Origin: Arthrobacter sp. U41
Lineage (GTDB): Bacteria; Actinomycetota; Actinomycetes; Actinomycetales; Micrococcaceae
Assembly: GCF_007679325.1 (NCBI RefSeq)
Contig: NZ_VEGI01000002.1
Coordinates: 434,001-498,000, forward strand
DNA length: 64,000 nt
Reading direction: 5' to 3'
The notes beneath the pieces were generated by a model that had not been told where the DNA came from, ran no database searches, and worked only from the letters and a program-made list of their open reading frames with translations. The position numbers were made by a program, and so were the translations under genes. Positions 27,645-37,248 of the stretch are shown here, piece by piece. Each line of letters opens with the position of its first letter. Within the stretch, counting starts at the first letter, position 1.

Positions 27645-28763
27645 TTACGCGGAGACCAGCTCGTGCCAGTCGGCGACGAGGGGCAGGTTGTGCGCCTCGG
27701 AGACCGAGCGGTGCGCCACCTTTCCGCCGGCGATGTTGAGGCCGGCGGCCAGGGCGGCGTCGCGTTCGAAGGCGGCCTTGACGCCCAGGTTGGCCAGGGC
27801 GACGGCGTAACGCAGGGTGACGTTGGTCAGTGCGTAGGTGGAGGTGTTCGGGACGGCGCCGGGCATGTTGGCAACGCAGTAGAAGATCGTGTTGTGGACC
27901 TTGTACGTCGGTTCCTGGTGCGTGGTGGGGTGGGTGTCCTCGAAGCAGCCGCCCTGGTCAACGGCGATGTCCACCAGTACGGAGCCGGGCTTCATGCGGG
28001 AGACGAGCTCGTTGGCGACCAGCTTCGGGGCCTTGGCGCCCGGGATCAGGACGGAGCCGATCACGAGGTCGGCGTCGATAACAGACTTCTCGATCTCGTA
28101 GGCGTTGGAGGCAACGGTTTTCAGGCGGCCCTGGTACTGGGCGTCCAGTTCGCGCAGCCGGTTGATGTTGATGTCCAGGATGGTGACATCGGCGCCGAGG
28201 CCCAAGGCCATGGCGGCGGCGTTGGTCCCGGCAACACCGGCGCCAAGGACAACCACCTTGGCCGGGCGGACGCCCGGTACGCCGCCGAGCAGCACGCCCT
28301 TGCCGCCGGCCGGAGCCATCAGCGAGGTGGCGCCCACCTGGACGGACAGGCGGCCGGCGACCTCGGACATCGGGGCGAGCAGCGGCAGGGCGCGGCCTTC
28401 CTGGACGGTCTCGTAGGCGATGGCGGTGACGCCGCTGTTAATGAGCGCCTGCGTCAGCTCCGGCTCGGCCGCGAGGTGCAGGTAGGTGAAGAGGATCAGG
28501 CCCTTGCGGAACCGGTGGTATTCGGCCTTGACAGGCTCCTTGACCTTCAGGATCATGTCGGCGCGTGCCCAGACGTCATCTGCTTCGGTGACGATCTCGG
28601 CGCCAGCGATCGCGTATTCCTCATCCGTGATGCCTGAGCCCAGGCCCGCGCCGCGCTCCACCAGGACCGAGTGGCCGTGGGTGCGGAATTCGTGGACACC
28701 GGCAGCTGTGATGGCGACGCGGAATTCGTTGTTCTTGATCTCTTTGGGGACACCGATGATCAT
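27645..28763 (-). CDS. ald: Alanine dehydrogenase
   Basis: 372-residue NAD-dependent L-alanine dehydrogenase interconverting alanine with pyruvate and ammonia; the length is that of the family (about 370). It opens MIIGVPKEIKNNEFRVAITAAGVHEF with the substrate-site region, has VKEPVKAEYHRF, and the NAD motif VVLGAGVAGTNAAAMALGLGA. DQGGCFEDTHPTTHQEPTY is the signature segment. It faces a divergent PucR-type regulator, as in characterised AdeR/ald pairs. Confidence 0.96.
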   Translation of the reverse strand: MIIGVPKEIKNNEFRVAITAAGVHEFRTHGHSVLVERGAGLGSGITDEEYAIAGAEIVTEADDVWARADMILKVKEPVKAEYHRFRKGLILFTYLHLAAEPELTQALINSGVTAIAYETVQEGRALPLLAPMSEVAGRLSVQVGATSLMAPAGGKGVLLGGVPGVRPAKVVVLGAGVAGTNAAAMALGLGADVTILDININRLRELDAQYQGRLKTVASNAYEIEKSVIDADLVIGSVLIPGAKAPKLVANELVSRMKPGSVLVDIAVDQGGCFEDTHPTTHQEPTYKVHNTIFYCVANMPGAVPNTSTYALTNVTLRYAVALANLGVKAAFERDAALAAGLNIAGGKVAHRSVSEAHNLPLVADWHELVSA

Positions 28764-28808
28764 TTGGGGACTCCATTGCTGGCGGCTTTATGGGCCTGGG
28801 TGTGTGGG

Positions 28809-28823
28809 GGAAGTTGTACTTCC
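28809..28823. promoter_or_regulatory. Dyad upstream of ald
   Basis: GGAAGT-TGT-ACTTCC is a perfect 15-bp palindrome 46 bp before the ald start, in the 256-bp gap shared with the PucR gene. A second perfect palindrome, CGCGGAATTCCGCG, lies at 28883-28896. Either could be the regulator's site; this is inference. Confidence 0.5.
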
Positions 28824-29019
28824 AGAATAAATCCGGCTGTGAGGCAAGCGACAGGCCCGGCCGCGCGGCAGCGTCCGGCTTCCGCGGAATTCCGCGCTTT
28901 TCCAAATAGCACACTGGACATTTGTCGAACCCGCGAGCGTCAGGTGTCGCCTGCTGTCCGTTGGGTGACACCCGCCGCCGCATTCCCGGCGCGGGGCCGA
29001 TCGGCAGTAATGTGGCAGC

Positions 29020-30240
29020 ATGCAGCAGCAGGACGTCGAACAGCTCGTGGAGCAGGTCGCACTGAAACTGGGCCGCGGCCTCTCACTCGAGGATCTGGAC
29101 GGCCTGCTGCTGGCCTACAGCTCCAACCAGTCGCACGCGGACCGGGTGCGGGTAAATTTCCTGCTCAGCAAACGCGTCCCGGTGGACGTCAGCGCCTGGC
29201 AGCTCTCGCACGGGATCGCGACGGCGGTGCGCCCGGTGGTTGTGCCGGCCAACGAGGACCTGGGCATGCTGGGCCGTGTCTGCGTTCCCCTGCTGCTGCG
29301 CGGTTTCCGGGTGGGCTACCTCTGGGTCCAGCTCGATTCCGAGGAACCGAACGCGACGGCGGTCCTCGGCCAGCTGCCCGGGGTGGCCCGCGAGCTCGAG
29401 CAGCTTTCCGCCCTGCTGCTGGAATCCAACACGGCCGAATCCGAGTTCCGCCGCCGCCGCGAGCAGGAATTCCTGGCCGCCTGCCGGGGCGAGTCCAACG
29501 CCGTCGCGGCTGTGGGCGGCTGGAAGGAAGTGCAGGGGCGCGGGCCCTGGCAGCTCGTGACGGTCCTGGATGCGGACGGCTGGGCCGAAGGATCGGACCC
29601 GATCGCCTCCACGCTGATCCACCGTTCCGCAGCGCTGCAGGCCACCATCGGGGTGGACGCCGCCCTGTTCAGCGCGGGCACGGAAACGCACTCTGTGGTC
29701 TTGTTCAAGGAATCCACAGGCCGGGCGGACCACGCCCAGGTGCTGGTCCACTACCAGCTGGAGCTGGCCAAACGCTCCGGCAGGGCCGTCCACCGGATCA
29801 TCCTGGGGACCTCGGAGGGCTTCGCGCGGCCGCGGGAACTGGCGGACGCTTACCGCCAATCCCGGCAGGCCGCCCAGGCAGCGGCGGTGGATCCCCAGCT
29901 GGGGGAGCTGGTCGACTGCCGCGCCACCGGAATCTACCAGCTGCTGGCCTCGGCGGGCGGCGGAGCGGGGGCATGGGCGGACGCGGGTTCGGTCTATTTC
30001 CGGATCCTGGAGGACCATGACCGGAACCACGAGCTGCTGCCGGTGCTGGAGCTCTTCTACGACAACGACGGTTCGGTCCAGGAAGTGGCGGACAAGCTCC
30101 ACCTGCACCGGAGCAGCATCTACAACCGGCTGGGCAGGATCCGGCAGCTGCTGGGCGTGGACCCGCTCAAGGGGATGGTGCGGCTGGAGCTCCATGCGGC
30201 GTTGAAGGCGCGGCGCTGGGCCGGCCGGCCCAGGATTTAG
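29020..30240 (+). CDS. PucR/CdaR-type regulator, probable activator of ald
   Basis: 406-residue regulator. An N-terminal sensory region precedes a C-terminal HTH_30-type domain with EVADKLHLHRSSIYNRLGRIRQLLGVDPL near 355-385, the PucR signature. Its neighbour ald and the divergent arrangement suggest an AdeR-like alanine-responsive activator. TAATGT (29008-29013) lies 6 nt before the ATG without a Shine-Dalgarno, pointing to a leaderless mRNA. The stop overlaps the convergent small membrane gene by 4 bp. Confidence 0.88.
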   Translation: MQQQDVEQLVEQVALKLGRGLSLEDLDGLLLAYSSNQSHADRVRVNFLLSKRVPVDVSAWQLSHGIATAVRPVVVPANEDLGMLGRVCVPLLLRGFRVGYLWVQLDSEEPNATAVLGQLPGVARELEQLSALLLESNTAESEFRRRREQEFLAACRGESNAVAAVGGWKEVQGRGPWQLVTVLDADGWAEGSDPIASTLIHRSAALQATIGVDAALFSAGTETHSVVLFKESTGRADHAQVLVHYQLELAKRSGRAVHRIILGTSEGFARPRELADAYRQSRQAAQAAAVDPQLGELVDCRATGIYQLLASAGGGAGAWADAGSVYFRILEDHDRNHELLPVLELFYDNDGSVQEVADKLHLHRSSIYNRLGRIRQLLGVDPLKGMVRLELHAALKARRWAGRPRI

Positions 30241-30506
30241 CGCTCGCGCTTGGAGGCGTCGGAGTCGACTGCCGCGCCGGGGTCCAAAGTAGGGTCCAAA
30301 GCGGGGTCCCGCGCTCCATCCAGCGCCGACTCCTCGCGCCTGCGGCGGGTAATCCTGCCGTCCATCCACATCGCCACAGCCACAAACGCCACACAGCTGG
30401 ACATAAAGGCCGCCGTATTGTTCAGCCCCATCGCGGTTCCGAGGATGCCGGTGAGCACCATGGCGGCAATGCCCGCCACAATGTGCCACCCTCTGAACTT
30501 ACCCAC
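30237..30506 (-). CDS. Small two-helix membrane protein
   Basis: 89-residue protein with two predicted transmembrane helices (GWHIVAGIAAMVLTGILGTAMG and AAFMSSCVAFVAVAMWM) and a charged, Arg/Asp-rich cytoplasmic tail (ITRRRREESALDGARD onward). No family recognised with confidence. It overlaps the convergent PucR gene end, so antisense overlap is possible. Confidence 0.68.
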   Translation of the reverse strand: MGKFRGWHIVAGIAAMVLTGILGTAMGLNNTAAFMSSCVAFVAVAMWMDGRITRRRREESALDGARDPALDPTLDPGAAVDSDASKRER

Positions 30507-30580
30507 AATCCAAGCGTAACCCCGGCCTTCCCCACGTTTCCGCGCAGGACCGGGATCGTTGTTTGATCCTTATCACGCCG

Positions 30581-31003
30581 TCACGAAGCATCCGCGGCAC
30601 CGTCATTTCCGTGGTCCCGGGCGCCGTCGGCGGTACTGTTCTTTTTCTGCTTCTCAAGCCAGGCCATGATGTCCGCGAGTCTGATCCGCCGGTGCGTGCC
30701 CCGGTATTCCACCGGGATTTCACCACGGTCCGTCATGTTCCGCAGGTAGGTGTGCGAGATTCCCGCCAGCTCCGCGGCCCGCGACGTGGTGAGCATTTCC
30801 TCCACGCTGCTGACCGTGACCGCCTCGCCCCGGCTGAACCGGGCCAGCAGGTCGACGACGGCGTCCCGCGCCTGGGACGGCAGCCGGTGGACGGTGCCGT
30901 CCACGAACACCGTGATGTCGTCGCTGCCGTGGAGTGCGTACTGGAGTTTCTGCGCCTCGTCGGCCGGAAGGGCGGCCGCCACGCGGGGAGCAATCAGTGT
31001 CAT
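30581..31003 (-). CDS. Excisionase/MerR-type helix-turn-helix protein
   Basis: 140-residue DNA-binding protein. The N-terminal 75 residues (TLIAPRVAAALPADEAQKLQ onward) are of a type seen before antitoxin-like HTH domains, and the C-terminal part has a winged-helix excisionase motif: TTSRAAELAGISHTYLRNMTDRGEIPVEYRGTHRRIRLADIMAWLE. TAGGAT (31011-31016) lies 7 nt before this ATG on the minus strand, which favours it over the in-frame ATG at 31012. No toxin partner is seen. Role unknown. Confidence 0.75.
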   Translation of the reverse strand: MTLIAPRVAAALPADEAQKLQYALHGSDDITVFVDGTVHRLPSQARDAVVDLLARFSRGEAVTVSSVEEMLTTSRAAELAGISHTYLRNMTDRGEIPVEYRGTHRRIRLADIMAWLEKQKKNSTADGARDHGNDGAADAS

Positions 31004-31085
31004 GGAGTGCATCCTAGCGTCCGCGGTTCCGCCGCACACTGCCGCCTCCCGTCCTGTCCTGCCCAGCGGCTGCCCTGCCGCGCCG

Positions 31086-32771
31086 CTACAGCCCCAGCTC
31101 CTCGAGGATCGGAAGCTTAGCCCGGACCCAGGCGCGGGCCTCGGTGGCGCTCGGCGCGGAGAGCGCCAGCTTGGCCAGCTCCTGCGCCTCGGCCAGGGTG
31201 ACCGTCTTCAGCACTGCCGCCACCGCGGCGAGCGACCGGGCCGTCATGGACAGCGTGGAGACGCCCAGCCCGGTCAGGACGACGGCGAGGGCGGGATCCG
31301 CGGCGGCCTCGCCGCAGACGCCGACGGGTTTGTTGTGGCCCTCCGCGGCGGACCCCTCCACGGTCAGCCCGACCAGCCGAAGAACGGCGGGTTGCCAGGG
31401 TGTGTTGAGGGCGGCGAGCGGGCCGAGCTGGCGGTCAGCGGCCATGGCGTACTGGGTGAGGTCGTTGGTGCCCAGGCTCGCGAACCCCACTTCCCGGAGG
31501 ATGGCCTCGGCGGTGAGCGCCGCGGACGGGACTTCCACCATCACGCCGGGGGTCTTGATTCCGGCCTCGGCGCACAGGGTGGCGAAGCGGGCGGCCTCCT
31601 CCGCGGTGGAAATCATCGGCGCCATCACCCAGACATCCGCCTCGGATTCCTGCTCGGCCCGGGCGATGGCCTGCAGCTGGCGTTCCAGCACGCCCGGCGT
31701 CGTGAAATCGGTGCGGTACCCGCGGACGCCGAGGGCCGGGTTCGGTTCGGTGGCATCGGTGAGGAACGGCAACGGCTTGTCCGCGCCGGCGTCGAGCGTC
31801 CGGAGCACCACCTTCTTACCCGGGAAAGCGTCGAAAACACCCTTGTACGCAGCGGCCTGTTCGTCCACGGTGGGCTCGGTGTCCCGCTCCAGGAAGCAGA
31901 ACTCGGTCCGGAACAGCCCCACCCCCTGCGCGTTGAGCTTCGCGGCGGCCACGGCGTCCTTGGCCCCGCCGACGTTGGCGAGCAGCGGCACCAGGTGGCC
32001 GTCCGCCGTCGAACCGGTGCCGTCAAAGTCGGCCAGCAGCGAGGCGGTGGCCGCCCAGTGTTCGGCCGCGGCACGCTGGGAGTCATCCGGGTCCGCCGTA
32101 ATCAGGCCGGCGGCGCCGTCCACGTACACCTCCGTGCCGTCCGGCAGCTGGTCGACGCCGGTTGCGGCGACCACGGCGGGAAGGCCCAGCGAGCGGGCGA
32201 TGATAGCGGTGTGGGACTGCGGGCCGCCGCCTGCCGTGAGCAGCGCGAGGATTTTTTCCGGATCCAGGGTGGCGGTGTCCGCCGGGGCCAGGTCCTCGGC
32301 GATCAGGATGAACGGAGTGGGGGAGGACGGGATGCCCGGTGCCGGCACGCCGCGCAGTTCGGCCACGATCCGGGCCCGGACGTCCAGGACGTCGGTGGCG
32401 CGTTCGGCCATGTAGCCGCCCAGGTTGTGCAGCATTTCCGAGACCGAGCCGCCGGCTTCCCAGATGGCACGCTGGCTGGACGTGCCGCGGCCGATCAGTT
32501 TGGCGGCCGATTTCAGGAGCATGGTGTCCGTCGCCATCAGCGCAGTGGCCTCCAGGACCGCCTTGCCGTCGCCGCTGACCGTCTCCGCCCGGGCCTTCAG
32601 CTCATCGTGGACGGCCTTGGCAGCGGCCTTCAGCGCCGCCGTCGCATCCTCGGCGGTGACGCCGGCCGGCAGCTGCTCCCCGGCCGGCGGTTCGCTGACG
32701 GGTTTGGGCATCTGGCGGATCGTTCCGATGATGCGGCCGGGGCTGACGCCTACTCCTGGGAAGTTCTGCAC
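31086..32771 (-). CDS. ptsI: PTS enzyme I (phosphoenolpyruvate-protein phosphotransferase)
   Basis: 561-residue cytoplasmic enzyme I that takes phosphate from PEP and passes it to HPr. The phosphorylated His lies in the mobile domain motif GGGPQSHTAIIARSLGLPAVV near residue 185 (canonical GGRTSHAAI). The C-terminal PEP-binding domain includes EVPSAALTAEAIL and LGTNDLTQYAMAADRQL. No HPr gene is in the window. It is transcribed away from the TetR-mtlA-mtlD unit with a palindrome in the shared gap. Confidence 0.95.
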   Translation of the reverse strand: MQNFPGVGVSPGRIIGTIRQMPKPVSEPPAGEQLPAGVTAEDATAALKAAAKAVHDELKARAETVSGDGKAVLEATALMATDTMLLKSAAKLIGRGTSSQRAIWEAGGSVSEMLHNLGGYMAERATDVLDVRARIVAELRGVPAPGIPSSPTPFILIAEDLAPADTATLDPEKILALLTAGGGPQSHTAIIARSLGLPAVVAATGVDQLPDGTEVYVDGAAGLITADPDDSQRAAAEHWAATASLLADFDGTGSTADGHLVPLLANVGGAKDAVAAAKLNAQGVGLFRTEFCFLERDTEPTVDEQAAAYKGVFDAFPGKKVVLRTLDAGADKPLPFLTDATEPNPALGVRGYRTDFTTPGVLERQLQAIARAEQESEADVWVMAPMISTAEEAARFATLCAEAGIKTPGVMVEVPSAALTAEAILREVGFASLGTNDLTQYAMAADRQLGPLAALNTPWQPAVLRLVGLTVEGSAAEGHNKPVGVCGEAAADPALAVVLTGLGVSTLSMTARSLAAVAAVLKTVTLAEAQELAKLALSAPSATEARAWVRAKLPILEELGL

Positions 32772-32942
32772 TGAAGGTCCTCATTCTCTGCCGTGGGCCC
32801 GTAAGCCGGTGAGTCAGGTAGCACCGGAGCCGGCCGCCCGATCCGGCGGGAGACTCCGCGCAGGATCGTCCGGGTGGGCCCTCCGACAGCTACGTCGGCG
32901 GGCGGATCCGCTACCTGAAAAAATTGTATGTGATGCACTTCA

Positions 32943-32957
32943 TATAGCGTTGCTATA
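32943..32957. promoter_or_regulatory. Operator between ptsI and the TetR gene
   Basis: TATAGC-GTT-GCTATA is a perfect 15-bp palindrome. It lies inside the -35/-10 spacer of the TetR promoter (TTCATA 32939-32944, TAGGGT 32963-32968) and 15 bp upstream of a TACAAT -10 candidate for ptsI (minus strand, 32923-32928). This position fits coordinated repression of both directions. Confidence 0.65.
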
Positions 32958-32962
32958 GGTGC

Positions 32963-32968
32963 TAGGGT
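32963..32968 (+). promoter_or_regulatory. -10 box of the TetR gene, leaderless start
   Basis: TAGGGT lies 7 nt before the ATG at 32976; no Shine-Dalgarno is present between them. Confidence 0.55.
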
Positions 32969-32975
32969 AGCGGTT

Positions 32976-33704
32976 ATGAGTTTCGATGGCCAGCTTCCGC
33001 CAAAGACGCGGCTGCTCCGTGCAGCCGCCGAGCTGCTGGCCAAATCCGCCGGTGGTGCGGTTTCCACCCGCCAGATCACACAGCTGGCAGGCGTCACGGC
33101 GCCCACGCTCTACCACCACTTCGGTGACAAGGAAGGGCTGTTCGACGCCGTCGTCGCGGCAGGTTTCGAAGAGTACGTGGCGGGCGAACGCGACTTCGCG
33201 CCGTCCGGGCAGCCGCTGGAAGACATCCGGCGGATGTGGGACAACCATGTGCAGTTCGGGCTCAAACAGCCGGAACTGTACCTCGTTATGTTCGGCAATA
33301 TCCGCCCCGAGAGCCGCCCGGCGGTCGTCGCCGACGCCGAGGGCCTCATGGAGGAGATGCTGAACAAGGCCGCCGTCACCGGCCAACTGAACGTTCCGCC
33401 GCGGGAAGCCGCCAGAAGTATCCTGGCTGCCAACGTGGGGGTGACGCTGATGCTGATCACGGAAAAGGCGCCCGAGCGCAACCTCGAGCTGTCCACCATG
33501 ACCCGCGACGCCATGATCTTCGCGGTGTCCTCGGACCAGGCCAAGAGCAGCAGTCCTGACTCGTCCGGGAAATCCTCGGTGGTTGTGGCGGCTATCGCCC
33601 TGAACGCGGCACTGCAGGCATCGCACTCGGACCAGCTGTCCAGCTCGGAACTCAAGCTCTTCCTCGAATGGCTCCACCGGATCTCCACCAGCTCCACCAG
33701 CTAG
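32976..33704 (+). CDS. TetR-family regulator of the mannitol PTS region
   Basis: 242-residue TetR regulator. The helix-turn-helix covers residues 10-55, with VSTRQITQLAGVTAPTLYHHFGDKEGL. Its gene is divergent from ptsI and 59 bp upstream of mtlA, so it probably regulates mannitol use. A TetR-type protein is unusual for this role; actinobacterial and Bacillus mannitol regulators more often belong to other families. The C-terminal 40 residues are a serine-rich tail (HRISTSSTS). Confidence 0.88.
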   Translation: MSFDGQLPPKTRLLRAAAELLAKSAGGAVSTRQITQLAGVTAPTLYHHFGDKEGLFDAVVAAGFEEYVAGERDFAPSGQPLEDIRRMWDNHVQFGLKQPELYLVMFGNIRPESRPAVVADAEGLMEEMLNKAAVTGQLNVPPREAARSILAANVGVTLMLITEKAPERNLELSTMTRDAMIFAVSSDQAKSSSPDSSGKSSVVVAAIALNAALQASHSDQLSSSELKLFLEWLHRISTSSTS

Positions 33705-33763
33705 CTTTCGCGAAATTATCGGACGATCCTGCGATGCAGCAGGAATGACGGTTAGGAAATCAC

Positions 33764-35755
33764 ATGGCAACAGAGACAGTTGCGAAACCCCGCACCAGCA
33801 TGCGGGTGCATGTCCAGAAATTCGGGACGTTCCTGTCCGGAATGATCATGCCCAACATCGGCGCGTTCATCGCCTGGGGCATCATCACGGCGCTGTTCAT
33901 CCCGGCGGGATTCCTGCCGAACGAGGAGCTCGCCAAGCTTGTCGGACCAATGATCACCTACCTGCTGCCGCTCCTGATCGGCTACACCGGCGGCCGGATG
34001 GTCTACGGCGTGCGCGGCGGCGTCGTCGGCGCTGTGGCCACCACGGGTGTCATCGTCGGCACGGACATCCCCATGTTCATCGGCGCCATGATCCTCGGCC
34101 CCCTCACGGCCTGGCTCATGATGAAGGTGGACAAGATCTGGGAAGGCCGGGTCAAGCCCGGCTTCGAAATGCTCATCGACAACTTCTCGGCCGGCATCCT
34201 GGCGGCCGGCATGGCCGTCGTCGGCATGCTGGTGGTCGGCCCGGTGGTGAAGGCCTTCAGCAACGGCGCCAGCGCCGTCGTCGAATTCCTTGTTCTCAAC
34301 GGACTCCTGCCGTTCACCAGCATCTTCATCGAACCCGCCAAGGTCCTGTTCCTGAACAACGCGGTCAACCACGGCATCCTTACGCCGCTGGGAACGCAGC
34401 AGGCCCTTGAGGAGGGCAAGTCCCTCCTGTTCCTGCTCGAAGCCAACCCCGGTCCCGGCTTCGGCATCCTGCTCGCCTACTCGATCTTCGGCACGGGGCT
34501 CGCCAGGGCGTCCGCGCCGGGCGCAGCGGTCATCCAGTTCGTCGGCGGCATCCACGAGATCTACTTCCCGTATGTGCTGATGAAGCCCATCATGATCCTT
34601 GCCGCCATCGGCGGCGGCATGACCGGCATCTTCACCCTGGTGGTCACCGGCGCCGGGCTCCGCTCACCGGCAGCCCCGGGCAGCATCCTTGCCGTCTACG
34701 CAGCGACCGCACGCGACAGCTACGTCGGCGTGACACTCTCCGTGCTGTTCGCCACCATCGTGTCCTTCCTGATCGCTTCGGTGATCCTGAAGGCCAGCAA
34801 GGCAACCGCGGAGGACGACCTGGACGAAGCCACCCACCGGATGGAAGCCCTCAAGGGCAAGAAGAGTTCGATTTCCTCCGCCCTGACCGGCGCGGGCATG
34901 AACGCCGGCGGCGTCGCCGTCCTCGCCGGACCGGTCAAGAACATCGTCTTTGCGTGCGACGCCGGAATGGGCTCCAGCGCGATGGGCGCCTCGGTGTTGC
35001 GGAACAAGATCAAGGCGGCCGGCTTCCCGGACGTCAAGGTCACCAATTCCGCGATCGCCAACCTCACGGACACGTACGACGTCGTCATCACGCACCAGGA
35101 CCTGACGGAGCGGGCCAAGCCCGTCACCGCCAGCGCCGTCCACGTGTCGGTGGACAACTTCATGAACAGCCCGCGCTACGACGAGATCGTGGAACTCGTC
35201 CAGGCCAGCAACACGGACGGGGGAACCGGCGTCGCCGCCGCCCCGGCGGCTGGTGCTGCTCCCGCCGTCGGCGTCCCTGCATCGGCCGCAGCCGCGCCGG
35301 AAGCTCCCGCGGAGGCCGGTCCCGCCGGCATCCTGGTGGCCGAAAGCGTCGTCCTCCACGGTACCGCCACCACACGGGACGCTGCCATTGACGAGGCCGG
35401 CCGGCTCCTGCTGGACCGCGGCGCCGTCGACTCCGGCTACCTGGACGCCATGCACGAACGCGAGGAGTCCGTCTCCACTTACATGGGCAGCTACCTCGCC
35501 ATCCCGCACGGGACCAACGCCGCGAAGGACCACATCATGAAATCCGCGGTCTCCGTGGTCCGCTACCCTGACGGCATTGAATGGAACGGCAAGGAAGTGA
35601 AGTTCGTGGTTGGCGTCGCCGGCATCAACAACGAACACCTGCAGATCCTGTCCTCGATCGCCAAGGTCTTCACCAACAAGGCGCAGGTGGCACAGCTTGA
35701 GGCGGCCACCACTGTCGAGGAAGTCCTTGACCTGTTCGGAAAGGTCAATTCATAG
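33764..35755 (+). CDS. mtlA: PTS mannitol-specific transporter, IICBA
   Basis: 663-residue membrane permease and phosphorylation chain for mannitol. The IIC domain (about 1-350) has eight to ten helices starting [24 protein letters not shown] (about 390-480) carries the phospho-Cys in [18 protein letters not shown] Pro/Ala linker (about 490-530) precedes IIA (about 530-663), whose phospho-His is in [14 protein letters not shown] near 580. It takes phosphate from HPr and imports mannitol as mannitol-1-phosphate. AGGA lies before the ATG. It overlaps mtlD by one base. Confidence 0.96.
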   Translation: MATETVAKPRTSMRVHVQKFGTFLSGMIMPNIGAFIAWGIITALFIPAGFLPNEELAKLVGPMITYLLPLLIGYTGGRMVYGVRGGVVGAVATTGVIVGTDIPMFIGAMILGPLTAWLMMKVDKIWEGRVKPGFEMLIDNFSAGILAAGMAVVGMLVVGPVVKAFSNGASAVVEFLVLNGLLPFTSIFIEPAKVLFLNNAVNHGILTPLGTQQALEEGKSLLFLLEANPGPGFGILLAYSIFGTGLARASAPGAAVIQFVGGIHEIYFPYVLMKPIMILAAIGGGMTGIFTLVVTGAGLRSPAAPGSILAVYAATARDSYVGVTLSVLFATIVSFLIASVILKASKATAEDDLDEATHRMEALKGKKSSISSALTGAGMNAGGVAVLAGPVKNIVFACDAGMGSSAMGASVLRNKIKAAGFPDVKVTNSAIANLTDTYDVVITHQDLTERAKPVTASAVHVSVDNFMNSPRYDEIVELVQASNTDGGTGVAAAPAAGAAPAVGVPASAAAAPEAPAEAGPAGILVAESVVLHGTATTRDAAIDEAGRLLLDRGAVDSGYLDAMHEREESVSTYMGSYLAIPHGTNAAKDHIMKSAVSVVRYPDGIEWNGKEVKFVVGVAGINNEHLQILSSIAKVFTNKAQVAQLEAATTVEEVLDLFGKVNS

Positions 35756-36903
35756 TGAAGGCCGTTCATTTTGGAGCCGGGAACATCGGGCGCGGGTTCG
35801 TGGGCCTGCTGCTGCACGAGGCGGGGTATGAGGTGGTGTTCGCGGATGTCGCGGAGGACCTCATCAACCAGCTGGCGGCGGCGGACAGCTACCAGGTCCA
35901 CGAGGTGGGGGACAACCCCGCCGTCCGCACCGTGGAGAACTTCCGGGCGCTGAACTCCAGCACCCAGGAGGCGGACGTCATCGCGGAGATCGCGACGGCG
36001 GACATCGTCACCACCGCCGTGGGGCCGCACATCCTCAAGTTCCTGGCGCCCGTGATCGCCAAGGGGATCACCGCCCGCGCCGCCGGGCTGGCGCCTCTGC
36101 AGGTGATGGCGTGCGAGAACGCCATCAACGCCACGGACATCCTGAAGGCCGAAGTTGCTGCGCAGTGGGATCCGGCCGCCGGTTCCCTGGACGCTGCCGC
36201 CGTGTTCGCGAACACGGCGGTGGACCGGATCGTGCCCAACCAGGAGCCCGGGCAGGGCCTGGACGTCACGGTGGAGACCTTCTACGAATGGGTCATCGAC
36301 CGGACCCCGTTCGCGGGCAAGGAGCCGGTGATTCCGGGAGCAACGTTCGTGGACGACCTGGAGCCGTACATCGAGCGGAAACTGTTCACCGTGAACACCG
36401 GGCATGCCGCGGCGGCCTATTTCGGTTTTGAAGCCGGCCTGGGCAAGATTTCCGAGGCCATGGCCGATCAGGATGTCGCCGCGGATGTGCGCGCCGTCCT
36501 GGACGAAACCAAGGAACTGCTGGTGGCCAAGCACGGCTTCAACCGTGACGAGCAGGAGGCCTACGTCCAGAAGATCCTGGGCCGTTTCTCCAACCCGCAC
36601 CTGCCGGACACCGTGAACCGGGTGGGACGGGCGCCGCTGCGCAAGCTCAGTCGGCACGAACGTTTCATCGGGCCCGCAGCGGAGCTGGCCGAACGCGGGA
36701 TCGTCCCGGAGGCCCTGCTCGGTGCGATCGCCGCCGCCCTGCGGTTCAACGATCCGGCCGACGCCGAAGCCGTGGAGCTCGGGAAGATCCTCGCTTCCTC
36801 GGGCGCGGACGAGGCCACAGCGACCATTACCGGCCTGGCGCCGGACCACCCGCTGTTCAAGGCCGTCTCCGCCATGGTCGAGGAGGCCAAAGCCGCCGTC
36901 TAG
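35755..36903 (+). CDS. mtlD: Mannitol-1-phosphate 5-dehydrogenase
   Basis: 382-residue NAD-dependent enzyme oxidising mannitol-1-phosphate to fructose-6-phosphate. The Rossmann N-terminus is [32 protein letters not shown]; the family segments [15 protein letters not shown] and [16 protein letters not shown] are present. The GTG start overlaps the mtlA stop (TAGTG). It ends the operon at a strong terminator. Confidence 0.96.
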   Translation: MKAVHFGAGNIGRGFVGLLLHEAGYEVVFADVAEDLINQLAAADSYQVHEVGDNPAVRTVENFRALNSSTQEADVIAEIATADIVTTAVGPHILKFLAPVIAKGITARAAGLAPLQVMACENAINATDILKAEVAAQWDPAAGSLDAAAVFANTAVDRIVPNQEPGQGLDVTVETFYEWVIDRTPFAGKEPVIPGATFVDDLEPYIERKLFTVNTGHAAAAYFGFEAGLGKISEAMADQDVAADVRAVLDETKELLVAKHGFNRDEQEAYVQKILGRFSNPHLPDTVNRVGRAPLRKLSRHERFIGPAAELAERGIVPEALLGAIAAALRFNDPADAEAVELGKILASSGADEATATITGLAPDHPLFKAVSAMVEEAKAAV

Positions 36904-36929
36904 TCTGATTCCCATCGCGAAAGCAAGCC

Positions 36930-36971
36930 GCCGACGCCGGAACTCACCCGAGTTCCGGCGTCGGCGTTTTT
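36930..36971 (+). terminator. Intrinsic terminator of the mannitol operon
   Basis: Perfect 16-bp stem (GCCGACGCCGGAACTC and complement), loop ACCC, followed by GTTTTT. The clearest intrinsic terminator in the window, 26 bp past mtlD. Confidence 0.92.
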
Positions 36972-37007
36972 GGTTGCGGCCGCCCCGGTTGCGCTATCAG
37001 ATGGTGC

Positions 37008-37028
37008 GCTTAAACCGCGGGTTTAAGC
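37008..37028. promoter_or_regulatory. 21-bp palindrome upstream of the GNAT remnant
   Basis: GCTTAAACC-GCG-GGTTTAAGC is perfectly symmetric, and the flanks GTGC/CAC extend it. It could be an operator or the end of a degraded element. TAAAGT follows at 37032-37037. Confidence 0.5.
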
Positions 37029-37056
37029 ACCTAAAGTGATAGGGCAATGCCGCTGC

Positions 37057-37236
37057 ATGGGACCCTCATGGTCTGGCACTGTGGCGGCGATGGTGGAATG
37101 GGCCATCAACGAGTCGCGGCGCCGGGGATGCTCGCTCATGCAGCTCACCACGGACAAATCGCGCACCGCCGCCCACCGCTTTTACGAACGTCTCGGCTTC
37201 GCCGCCAGCCACGAGGGCATGAAGCTCGATCTTTAG
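37057..37236 (+). pseudogene. GNAT acetyltransferase remnant (C-terminal part)
   Basis: About 59 residues, MGPSWSGTVAAMVEWAINES then RRRGCSLMQLTTDKSRTAAHRFYERLGFAASHEG, equal to the C-terminal half of a GNAT domain: the tail of the acetyl-CoA loop, beta5 and the RFYERLGF signature. The N-terminal half is missing and replaced by palindromic sequence, so it is probably inactive. It may continue from the GTG at 37036. Both ends are bounded by long inverted repeats. Confidence 0.6.
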
Positions 37237-37248
37237 GGCCCACCCGCC

